NCBI GenBank assembly: GCA_024180945.1
Contig: JAKSGN010000043.1
Coordinates: 1,302,001-1,366,000, forward strand
Source of the DNA: Macrophomina tecta
Taxonomy: Eukaryota; Ascomycota; Dothideomycetes; Botryosphaeriales; Botryosphaeriaceae
DNA: 64,000 bases
Direction: 5' to 3'
The translations under genes and the position numbers were made by a program. Shown here piece after piece: positions 24,764 through 34,716 of this stretch. Position 1 is the first letter of the stretch. The number at the start of each line of letters is the position of its first letter. The notes below the pieces were generated by a model that was given only the letters and a program-made list of their open reading frames with translations, had not been told where the DNA came from and searched no databases.

Positions 24764-26032
24764 GGTGGTGAGGCCGGACGGAGTGGTGGTGGAGGAGGAG
24801 GTGGTGGTGGTGGTGGAGGCCCGCGAGAGACTTTAAGCCTGGGCGCTTCGGACGAGTATCAGCTGGGGAGGAAGCAAAATTCGTACACTGGCCGTTATAA
24901 AGAGCCGGGGCTATCGAGGAACGCCGCGAGCCGCGTCTGCTGGAAGATAAGGATGCCTCGCCTCTATGCTTGGCGGCTTGGCCACCCACGCGGCGAGCGC
25001 GAGGGCGGCTGCGAATGGACGGGCGGCGCGGGCTGCGAACGGTGGTGTGCCAAGCGGGTAGCGACTGGGCGCCAAGCTGCCTTGGGGCATGGGCTGGGAT
25101 GCGCCGGGGCCGGCCGGGGCCTGGCACCTCGCGGGCGTGCGAAACAAGCGTGGCAAGCTGTTTGGAGATGCGAAGACTAATGCGCGGGGATATCGCGTCG
25201 TCCCCACTGGCTGGTGGTGACGCTGCTGGACCCTGGGCCCGGCCGGCGGCGTCGGAGGTCGTCGACGCGGAGTCGCGAGCACGCCGCCGCTCAGATCGGG
25301 CCCTCCTCCGCGCACCGCCAGGGCACAAGCAGGGTCAATCTCCGTCTGGGGCTCGCGGTGCGTCTGCGCTACTGCTGAAGGATGAGGGCTGCAGCTGTCG
25401 CGCGGTGCAATTACCCAATGGCTTCCGTCACTGCTGGCGCCAATCCGGCGGCGCGCGGTGTGCAGGGCGAGAATAGGAGCTGCAGCGGAGGTCAGGCAGC
25501 GCGGACTGGCCGGGCCCGAGCCTGCGCGCAAATATACACCGAGCCAGAGCCCGCCATCCATTTTCCAGCATCCTCACTGTCGCCCTCGGCCACTGCGGCG
25601 GAGCTCCGGCGGAACCCTACAGCAGGGCCCTGTGGACATGTAGGTAACCAGCGTGGTTCGACGTCTCGGCCACCACTTCTCTGCCTTTCTGGAAATATTA
25701 ACCCGGCCGCGCCGGCCGTATGCGGAATTGTTAACACGACCCTCCTCCCCGTCAACACCATCACCATCATGCCAAGTCCGTTCTGCCGTCGGAATTCTCA
25801 CCAGTCTTCCGTTTAGCAGCATCGTCGCCATGCGGGGTTCCTCCTCCGTGCTGTACTTAAGCACCACCACTCGCCCAGCTGCCCCCGCCGGAATTCCCAC
25901 ATCATCAGCTCAATGACCCACCCGGCCCTCACAAACCTTCCGCCTTCAATACGCCACGCCCGCTTTCGCCTGAAGCCGCTATACGGCTCGCTCTGCTCCA
26001 ATTTCCGCTACAAACAGTTCCCCCGGCCCACC
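24764..26032. promoter_or_regulatory. Divergent promoter region of azgA and the PhyH gene
   Basis: This 1.27-kb GC-rich region lies between outward-facing genes. It includes a CCA/CCT-rich repeat in the azgA 5' UTR (24783-24817) and an AGATAA motif near 24944. The Ala/Arg/Pro-rich open frames covering it are by-products of high GC content. Confidence 0.5.
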
Positions 26033-27232
26033 ATGGCCAGCCTCTCCGCCACCACGTCCAATGGCAGCGCCAAGCAGCCCATTCCGCCGCGCCTGTGGTC
26101 CATAGACGAGCCTCTCTCTGTGAAGGCCTTCTCTGCCCTCTGCGAGCAACAGACCACCAAGGCCGACTACCCGCTTGCTGCCGCCGTGGAGAAGAACATC
26201 CCCGTCTACGACCTGGCTTCCTTCTCCCCCGAGGACGTCTCCGCTGTCCATCACCTCCAGGATGAGTGGAACCACGTGCTCTTGTCCGGTCCGGGGGTGT
26301 TCGCTGTCAAAAACCTCTACCCCGACCACTCCGTCATAGATGCCGCCAACAAGGCCTTCGATGCCATCATCGAGTCCGAAGCCTCCAGCGCCAAGGGCGA
26401 CCACTTTGCTGCATCCTCGGCCAACTCCCGTATCTGGAACTCCTTCAGCAAGCACGGCCTGGCTGATCCCACGTCCTTCGTTAACTACTATGCCAACCAT
26501 TGGCTCTCGCATATCTGCGCCGCCTGGCTGGGCCCTGCCTACCGCATCACCGCCCAGGTCAATATCGTGCGGCCGGGCGGCGCACCGCAGGTCTCGCACA
26601 GGGACTACCACCTCGGCTTCCAGACGGCCGAGGCCTGTGCCCAGTTCCCCAAGGCCATGCAAGTCGCCAGCCAGCTGCTGACGCTGCAGGGCGCCGTGGC
26701 CCACACCGACATGCCGCTCTCTTCTGGGCCGACGCGCTTTCTGCCCTTCAGCCAGCGCTTCCCCCAGGGGTACATGGCCTACCGCCGGCCCGAATTCAAC
26801 GAGTACTTCCTGTCTCGCTGGGTCAGCCTGCCGCTTTCCAAGGGTGACGGTGTGTTCTTCAACCCCGCCCTCTTCCATGCCGCCGGCGCAAACGAGAGCG
26901 CCGACGTGCATCGCAGCGCCAACCTGGTCCAGATCAGCTCTGCCTTTGGCAAGCCGATGGAGACGATCGATTCGCTGCCCCTGGTTGAGAAGTGCTGGGA
27001 TGAAATCAAGGCCATGAAGAAGCAAGGCCGCGTGCGTGAGGTCGAGGTGCTCGTGGCCGCCCTGGCGGAGGGATATCCCTTCCCGACCAATCTGGACAGG
27101 AGGCCTCCCGCCCCCGGCGGCATGGCCCCCGAAAGCGAGCAAGAGCTGCTGCTTAGGGGGTTGGAGCAAGGGTGGAGCACGGAAGAGGCGGTGGCGAACT
27201 TGAAGCAGTTAAAGGAAGACTCCAGAGCTTGA
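26033..27232 (+). CDS. Phytanoyl-CoA dioxygenase (PhyH) family protein
   Basis: A non-haem Fe(II)/2-oxoglutarate oxygenase of the PhyH fold, single exon, 399 aa from the ATG at 26033, which sits in a strong CCACCATGG context. The frame is open 40 codons further upstream (to 25913), but that part looks untranslated or could be an alternative mitochondrial-type N-terminus. The iron-binding triad is visible as HRD (His189, Asp191) and a distal His282 in LFHAAGANES. A downstream Arg in VHRSANLVQ (about 293) probably binds 2-oxoglutarate. The C-terminal 60 residues are charged and outside the catalytic core. Fungal members act on lipids or on secondary metabolites. Nothing nearby identifies the substrate. 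The codons are strongly GC-biased, like the neighbours, so there is no sign of recent transfer. Confidence 0.88.
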   Translation: MASLSATTSNGSAKQPIPPRLWSIDEPLSVKAFSALCEQQTTKADYPLAAAVEKNIPVYDLASFSPEDVSAVHHLQDEWNHVLLSGPGVFAVKNLYPDHSVIDAANKAFDAIIESEASSAKGDHFAASSANSRIWNSFSKHGLADPTSFVNYYANHWLSHICAAWLGPAYRITAQVNIVRPGGAPQVSHRDYHLGFQTAEACAQFPKAMQVASQLLTLQGAVAHTDMPLSSGPTRFLPFSQRFPQGYMAYRRPEFNEYFLSRWVSLPLSKGDGVFFNPALFHAAGANESADVHRSANLVQISSAFGKPMETIDSLPLVEKCWDEIKAMKKQGRVREVEVLVAALAEGYPFPTNLDRRPPAPGGMAPESEQELLLRGLEQGWSTEEAVANLKQLKEDSRA

Positions 27233-27890
27233 AGGCCTCTCCGGAATTGGCAGGTTCATGCAAGTGCTGGTTGTTAAACGTCAACTGATCGACTATGAGA
27301 TCCCCCTACAAGTAAGGTAAGGTTATCATTAAACAAGAAAAGCAAATCAGATTATTTACACTTTGCGCTCTGGGCCCGCAAAGATCGTTACTGCTGCAAG
27401 CGAAGTGTACCATCTATTGATCTGCCTGATGACGCTGCCTCCAAACTCAAATCCAGATTGAGGCATTAAACAAGCATTCCCAATCGCCGGCAAAGTCCAC
27501 TCAATTCCCGAAAATGCCGTTCAAACTCCCGCTCGAGAAGTCAAAAAAAAAAAGAGGCTTGCTAACGTTGGCCCCAGCTTGCCACAACCTTCTCCGCAAC
27601 GAAAAATACCTTATCCGGGCCTAACCTGCCTTTTCCGCTCACCTTCGGAAAGGCTCGCAATAAGGCCTAACCATCTATGCAGGTATTCAGGCATCTACAA
27701 CTTCTTCATATCCAGAATATCGGAACTCCCTTTGCCTCTCCGCCACATCTGCACGAAACGCTTCAACCGCACATGAACTGCTGCCCTACCACTGCAACCC
27801 CATCCAGCATACTCCCGCCTGAATCCTTTCTTCAGGCCATCATCCCATGACCATAACCTGGCATCTCCCTCCCCGCCCGCCATCCGCTCC
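27233..27890. other. Intergenic region between convergent PhyH and MACPF-like genes
   Basis: This is 3' flanking DNA with an A-run near 27542-27552 and pyrimidine-rich DNA toward 27890. No gene is seen. Confidence 0.5.
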
Positions 27891-30749
27891 TCAGAACTGC
27901 CCTAGCTCCTCGTCTCCACGATCATCCTCCACCCTCCTCCACACTGCCCCCACCCTCGCCAACACGCTCCCCCAAACACTCTCATCCCACTCACCCGACA
28001 ACCCGACAAACCGCCACCTCGCCCCATCCCTCGGCGGCTCCTGTCTCACACAAACAACCCCTTCTGGCAACTCGCCCTTCCCAGCCGTCGTACCACCATT
28101 TTCTTCCGCCTCCACCTCCCACTGCCGCCACGCCAACCTCTCCACCTGCTCCCCGGCGAAAATGTCATGAAACGCCAGTCCCGCAATCCTCCGACTCCTC
28201 GGCGCATAGAACACATCGACCCGCACAATCCCGACCGCCGGGCGTCCCGGGTGCCCCGCGAGCTCGAGGGCCCGCCACGACGGAGCGCCCGAGCGCGAGA
28301 GCGCGTGGAAGGACGGAGAGCCGGCGTGGTGCGTGCAGCCGTCGTCCTTCTCCGCGTGTTTCTTACCAGCACTGCTGCTGCTGCTGGAGAAGGAGGAGGA
28401 GGAGGAGGGAGAAGAAGCAGAAGTAGACGCGAAACTGAACCCGATCCCGCCAATCGCGTGCGACGACGCTTTGCTGAACGACGACAGGTTGAGCGCGTGG
28501 TGGTGGTACGAGTGCAGGGCCAGGCGCGTCATGACCGTCTCCGCATCCTCCGCCATCGCCAGCGACGTAAACGGCTTGTACGTGCGCGATGACTCGGAGC
28601 CTGCTGCGGCGTCGCCGACCAGCACGCAGCTGAGGTCGTCGCCGCGGGCGAACGACTGCGTCAGGCGCGCAGCGGCGCAGCTGGGGTACGCGGTGGGTAG
28701 GGCGTCGTTGCGCAGCGGGACGGGTAAGCGCGCGGCGAGGACCTCCGGGTAGGCGTAGTTGGGCCGCTTGAGCTTGGTGCGTTGGGTCTTGATGCTGAAG
28801 TCGGCGTAGGCGAGGTCCGGGTGGGAGACGAGGCGGGCGGCCTGGTGGAAGGGGGAGAGGTTAGTATTGGGGGATCAGGATGCAGAGAATGTGTTGTTGT
28901 GGTTCGGGGCGGGAGGGGGGAGGTTGGCGGCAATGATGGGTATTGCTGACCCCTTGGTATGTTTTAGATACCGGCGTCGTGGTGCTGATGAACTCACCTC
29001 CTCCGTGATCAACGTCATGGCCTGGCGGCACAGCAGCCGCGCTTCGTTAAGGGCAACGGGGTCGACGGGGATGGGCTCGCGCGTCATGTTCAACTCCCTG
29101 AGGCTCCGCCCCTCGGCAATGAGCGGGTCATCAATATCAAATGTGTGTTTGCGCTCCGGGATATCTTCCGCGATAATAGTAGTTGTCGGAGACTCAGGGG
29201 TGGAGCTTGAGTGCTTCAGTGCCGTCGGTGATGCGTAGAGAAGGTCGTGTCCATCCGAAAGGCCTTTGAGCTTAGCTACCGGCTTCCTGGCCTGCCACCT
29301 CGAGGGTTCTTTGAGCACTGCAGGAGTCACAAGTCAGTACTGAGGAATAACAGAACAAGCAGTTCCTCTGATAGTATAGGTCGAACTCACTGCCACCAAT
29401 CCTCTTCCACAACTTTTTATACGCCATGAACGCATCAAACAACTCCGCCGTGTACAGCGAACAGGGCGTATAATTCAGCTGCTGCAGCCTCTCGACCCAC
29501 CCCCTCTCCTGCGCCTCCATCCGCCACTTCCACGCCTGAAACCCGCGCAGACTGTCATACCTCGTCAACACCGCCGCCGTCTTCGAGCTACTCCTCGCCA
29601 CCATCGACGGGAACGCGTTCGCGACCGCAACCACCGTATCTAGGGACCACGGCACCTCCGGCTTCTTGATGTCGCCGCCGCCCGTCCAGTTGACCGAGAT
29701 GGCCATCTCCGTGTCCTGCAGCACCTCCGCATGGTCGCGCTGCACGCTCTCCTGCGCCCCGACCGACACCGGCGTCGGCCCCACAGCCAGCGCCAGGTCG
29801 ACCGCCTGCTTGACGCGGCGCAGCTTCGAGCGGTCCTGGACCTGTATCGAAATCACCGCCGAGAACTCGCCGCCCTCGAGGAAGCCGGAAATGAACGCAT
29901 CGCCGTAAACGTCCGTGAAGCGCTCGGGCGGCATAGCGTCGACCGGGTTGAACGACATCTCAGTGGCGCCACCAGCAGCACCGTGGCCGTACGAAGAAGA
30001 CAAGCAGTTCTCGTTGTTGACCTTGACGGACACGATGTAGTTGAGCTGCGAGTCGAGGACTTTCCCTTCGTTGACGAAGCCGGCCGACGCGTTGCCGTGG
30101 ATGGTGCCGTACTTGATCGACATGGCCGTCGAGATGTTGAGCGCGTCCATGATGTCGCTGACGTTGTCGATCGCCCGCGTGCTGTACGTCACCGTCTGGT
30201 TCGGCGGCTGGCCCGCAATGTCGCGCAGCGAGAAGGTGGCCGTCTCGACCGAGTCGTCCATGTCGTCGGTTTCCAGGATCGAGGCCGCCGGCGACGGTAG
30301 AACGCGGTTTTGTAGGGCTTCTGCGCCGGGGAGCTCCGCAGGGTTTTGTGCATCGGCGGCTGATTTCCTCGGTGATGGGGTTGGTGTTGACGGCTCGCTC
30401 TTGCAATCTTGTTTGTTTGTGGAAGCGGGAGGGGGAGGTGTTACGGGAGGCGTCACGATGGTAGGCACATCTTTTGTAGGGGTGGCGAGGAGAGTCTCAT
30501 TCTTCACTGCTCTCGAGGCAGCGACCCTGGTACCTGGTGGGGGCAATTTCGAATTGATGGTGACAGCATTTTCTATGCGAATCTCTTGAGTGTATGTGTT
30601 GAAGCCTTGGCCTAGTAACTTGTCAGTGAGATGCACACTGAATAAGGGGACTGCTCTGCACGAGAGAACCCAAGGCTTTGAGAGGGCTTGAAGTAATGAG
30701 GTAACATACCAAGGCGCATGGCATTATCATAAGGAGCAGTGAGAGACAT
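27891..30749 (-). CDS. MACPF-like domain protein of unknown function
   Basis: Four minus-strand exons, 30749-30710, 30611-29391, 29317-28998 and 28841-27891, give 843 aa. Introns are 98, 73 and 156 nt, all GT-AG and frame-consistent. I do not recognise a named family. Residues 249-261 read YGDAFISGFLEGG, which fits the MACPF/CDC pattern [YW]-G-x-x-[FY]-x6-G-G except that the usual Thr-His is Asp-Ala. The flanking part (about 150-300) has alternating beta-like stretches with SIKYGTIHGNASAGF upstream of the signature, as in MACPF domains. A Pro/Thr/Ser-rich linker covers residues 55-100, a charged helical region about 410-530, and Ser runs lie near residue 615. There is no signal peptide or membrane anchor, so cytosolic location or unconventional export is inferred. 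Pore-forming activity is not shown by the sequence. Confidence 0.75.
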
Positions 30750-32880
30750 CTTTGCGTATAGCAGACGACGAAAAACTAGAGAGTTTATCAGAACAAGCGG
30801 ATGAGAGAATAAAGACGTGGGAAATACGAGCGAAAAAAAGGATAGGGGCAATGGAAGCTACCCAGAAGTACCACCCCGATGCCTGGCCCCAACCCACTAC
30901 ATATACCTCATCCACGCCAACGCCCCCATAGCCCCGTCACACAAACCGCAGCACACAGTCACCACACCACTTCTCCCACATCCCGGCCGACCATACACAT
31001 ACCTATCCCCCGAAACTCACTTCAGCACTACCAACCCGCCTTCCCGAATCCCTACATTCCGCAATTAGCACCGCCGCCGCTTCTTCTCCCCACAAGCAAA
31101 CACGGTCTGCTCAGCTGCCCAACACAAGCACCCTGCCCCCCTGTACGACCACACAGGGCGAGCAAGCATCGCACCACGCCGCCCCGGTACTCAGCCTCGC
31201 GTGAAGCAATCCGAGTGTGGTTTACCGCCAGCCCATCCGCCGGCCGCAGTGGAAAGCCAGAGCAAGCGGCGATAATACCTCCGTCTGGCACTCTAAGGGG
31301 GGAGAAAACAATAGTCAAGGTGATTTGTGACGGAAGAAGTGTTTTGCTGCGCCGCAGTGCAGGGGAAGCGCGGGAACAGCGCGCAGGACATACCTCGAGG
31401 CGATGCAGATACACAAGCGGAAAGGAAAGGAAAACCGAACCCCAATGGTAGCTAGATGCGCTATGACGAACATTGGCCCCCTTATTCCACCCAGCGCGGC
31501 TCAAGCCCGCAAACATAGGCACCGGGCAGCAGACCCTGCGAAAAATGACTAGTCACTCGCGCCAAGGGAGGCGGGGGCGGGGGGCCTTTGCTTGTAGAAC
31601 CTTGCAGGAAAAGGCAGGAAAGGCAACCGTCAGCCTTGCGCAAAAAGAACCCATCGGAGAAAAATAGAGCTGAGGTGAGAGTCGGCCTAACGAGATCCCT
31701 CGCAGCGGCACGATGGTGGCTGCATTTCTTCCCTGGGTCGGGTGATCGGCAAGGAAAAATGACAAAAGGAAACGACTACAGCTATCCGATATACGCTTGA
31801 TTACGCAAATGCGTCACGCAGGGATGAATGCAAAGTACAGCTGTTTGCGTGGCCTGAAAAGAAACAAGTGATGTACCATGAAGGAGAGAGATACGAGAGA
31901 TAGAGAAAAGAAGAGTCGGCCAGCGGCTCGCAAGCCAATAACTGAAAAGAAAAGTACTGCGGCACAGTTGTTGTTGATAATAGGGGCAGCCGACCGCAGC
32001 ACTCATCGCACGCGCCTACAGGATAGCCTCAGGTGTCCAGGATGTTTCATGCCTTGCGGCGTAGCTAAGGAGGCGGTTGTGGAGAGAGAGAGAGAGAGAG
32101 ACTTCAAGTATCGGCGTACAGGCACGCGGCCTCCCACGCGCGGTTGGTCTGATTCAGCCTATTGCGGACGCCTTGCTGATTGTATCATAGCAGGGAGAAG
32201 GAAGTTCCGTGAGTAAGGTAGGAGATATTGCGTGATCCGAAAGACTTAAAAAAAGACTGGGGAGGCGGGAAAATGTGGGAAGGCTCTTGGGATCTTTGAA
32301 CGAATGCAGGAAATGGTCGGAGAGGCATGGGAGACAGCATCCGTGAAAGCAGCCCCCAAAGCCAAGAAGTACCCACTGGTGGATTCATGAAGAGCATCAC
32401 CGGATGGCCTTCTACGGTTACGCTACAGAAAACCGTGAAAGAGTAGACGGTCATGGATTTTAGAGCCATATTAGTGCAGGCAGGACCCGCAAGAACCGCA
32501 GCACACCCACGAATGATGCCGGAAGTCTCTGAAAGCCCGCTCGACCTTCCAACTGACACCGAAGGATCAATCGATAGCGGGATCATCAACAAGGGTTCAT
32601 ACAGAAGTTGGGCACATACGAGCGTCCATTGCTGATGTTCTCCGCCCACCGGGGACGCGTCGGCTCAGGGAGTATCAGCAAAGAACCTGAATATGTCGCG
32701 GACAACGGGGCCTTTGACTGCCACTGCACAGCATCATCTATGCCAATATACTTTTTCAGCCCACAAACGCCGACGACAGAAATGCTTACCGCACACAATC
32801 TCCCGCTGGAAACAGCCAGGCAGCCCACAGCGCGGCCTCTTCCTCTCCACACCCGCCCCCACCACACATCCTCCCTCAGC
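30750..32880. other. Intergenic region upstream of the MACPF-like gene
   Basis: This is 2.1 kb without a convincing gene, lying between the start of the MACPF-like gene and the 3' end of dsc2. It holds a (GA)n tract at 32082-32101 and C/A-rich DNA at 30880-31100. Short open frames on both strands are unlike known proteins. It should include the MACPF-like gene promoter. Confidence 0.5.
32082..32101. repeat. (GA)n microsatellite
   Basis: Ten GA units in intergenic DNA, uninterrupted. Confidence 0.9.
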
Positions 32881-33931
32881 TTACCCCTCGCCACCAAACT
32901 GCCTTGCCAACATGCCTCCCAGCGTTCCTCTCCTCCTCGCATCGGCCCCATCCGCCTGCGCCGCAGCAGCATCAGCGCCTTCCCTTCCCGTCGACGCAGC
33001 AGCCCCGTGCTCCCTCTCCATCCGCTGCCGCAGCCCCTCAAACTCCCTCCTGCCGGCCCCTCCGTCCATCTTCCGCTCTCCAACAACCCACGCGGGGATT
33101 CGCCAACCGCTCGCCCACGGCAGCACCTCGTTGCGCCACGCATACCCGACACACCAGCCAACGCCCGCGCTGACGGCCGAGCCTGGCAGCGCCGACAGCG
33201 CGAGCTGGAGCGGCAGAAGGTAGTGCAGCGTCTTCGACGACAGCGTGACGCTTGTGTCCAACACATCCGCCACAGGGCGGCGCTCCTCCAACGGCTGCGC
33301 GGTCTGGCCGCTCGGTGGCGCCTTGGTGGTAAGCTTGTAGCGGTAGATGCGCGGAACCGAGACGTAGTACTGGGCGAGGATGGCGAAGAGGAGCGGGGTG
33401 GGCCCGGCGGGCAGGTAGTTGGCGTGGTTGAAGGTAAGCGGGCGTACGACAAGGGCGAGGACGAGCGGCGGGAGCAGGGTCGTATAGGGCAGGGTCGAGA
33501 CGATGAAGGACTACGGGCGGGAGAGTCGTATGTTAGCTAGCTGCGAGGGGCGTGGAACGGATTTTGGGAAGCTTCGTGGTGGGAGAGCTTACGGCGAATT
33601 TGCGCGAGCCCCAAAGCCGCTCGATGACGCGTAGGTGATAGAAGGTCATGGCGGCGAACAGCACCTCAGTGGAGTTTGCGAAGCAGGCCTGCGGTGTTTC
33701 TTTAGCTTCAATTTCCTGCCAGAAACTGGTCGCCCAGCATGTTTGCGCAGCGGGAGCGCGTACCTGCCATGTCAAGAGGCGCCAGAACTGGCGGTGCACC
33801 CACAAGTGCGGGACGACCTGGATGTAGAGCAGGTATTGCGAGTCGGTTATGCTGGCCAGGAAGGCCGAGGCGACCGTGTAGAAGACGAGGAACTTTGTGA
33901 CGGGCGCATTGGTGAAGCCTGAGGTGAGCAT
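32881..33931 (-). CDS. dsc2: Dsc2-like rhomboid pseudoprotease of the Dsc E3 ligase complex
   Basis: A multi-pass membrane subunit of the Golgi Dsc ubiquitin-ligase complex, which in fungi drives SREBP cleavage and membrane-protein quality control. The minus-strand exons 33931-33764, 33688-33593 and 33510-32881 give 297 aa. The N-terminus [17 protein letters not shown], the motif FWRLLTWQ and the segment [13 protein letters not shown] are family hallmarks shared with UBAC2/derlin-like proteins. Several hydrophobic helices follow. No GxSG serine motif or partner histidine is seen, so it should be a pseudoprotease. Introns are 75 and 82 nt. Upstream codons extend the frame only with GTG, so ATG 33931 was chosen. 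The C-terminal tail is Ala/Arg/Glu-rich and I cannot find the UBA domain present in some relatives such as the S. pombe protein. Confidence 0.85.
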
Positions 33932-34605
33932 TGTTGCTCGCACGGAAGCATTGCTGAGCGAGGGGGAGAAAGCTTGTGGTTGATGAGAGAGCTACGTAGC
34001 GTCTTGGAGCTGCGATCTCCCGACTGGGGGGACTCCGCAGATCATCCTGCACGTGCGCGACGTCAACACTTCTTCACATGCCTGGAATGTCGAGGAAAAG
34101 GGCTAAGAAATTTGCGTAACGCTCCATCTCTTGAAGTAAAGTGAAAATGCAAAGATTCAAGTGAGAATCGCATATCCATGGTTTGATGCTCTAGGCATTG
34201 ACTAGCCCAGTGCAAAGTGGCTTTATTGAGACAGCCAGCGGGGCTACGTTTAGGAAGCCGAAGGACGGGAAAGAGATAGTGTTTGTACACCGGACGGCGG
34301 TTGCGGCTCACAACGATTGTTGGTGGGATGCACGCACTGTTGCTCGAGATTTCTATGCTAGCGGTTGCATTTGGGATAACCGTTCACCACCTTCACGAGA
34401 GGCAACTCATTCCGCAAGTACCAGTATTCGAAAACAGCACAATTAGTCTATCGAGTAGTTCCTGATTACGCCATAAGAGCAGAGCTCCTTGATATCATCC
34501 CTTCGCAAGTCCTTTTTCCCCGTCCGCGCCATCAATCCCGAATACAGAGTCAAATAGGGTATAAAAAAGAAATCGAAACAGTCGCTTGCTTTTTTTGAGG
34601 TAAAG

Positions 34606-34639
<34 letters not shown>

Positions 34640-34716
34640 GGTGGTGGTGGTGGTGGTGGTGGTGGAAGCGCTCCGCCACTATGCCCGCTGTTACAAAACA
34701 CCGTCCTGCAAAGCAC
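33932..34716. other. Intergenic region between dsc2 and the centrosomin-motif gene
   Basis: This contains the dsc2 promoter and the 3' flank of the next minus-strand gene, including the trinucleotide tract at 34606-34665. No gene is evident. Confidence 0.5.
34606..34665. repeat. (TGA)n(TGG)n trinucleotide repeat
   Basis: About six TGA units (34606-34624) run into about fourteen TGG units (34625-34665). On the minus strand this reads (CCA)n(TCA)n and starts about 50 nt after the stop codon at 34717, so it probably lies in that gene's 3' UTR. Confidence 0.92.

Noticed and set aside
24645..25561. Overlapping Arg/Ala/Pro-rich frames of about 215-230 codons on the minus strand upstream of azgA
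   Set aside because: They lie in the azgA promoter, overlap each other in different frames and partly run through the azgA first exon and GC-AG intron. High GC content explains them.
32586..33452. 288-codon minus-strand frame and 310-codon plus-strand frame across dsc2
   Set aside because: Both overlap the conserved dsc2 exon 3 in wrong frames and are low-complexity Ser/Arg/Pro-rich.
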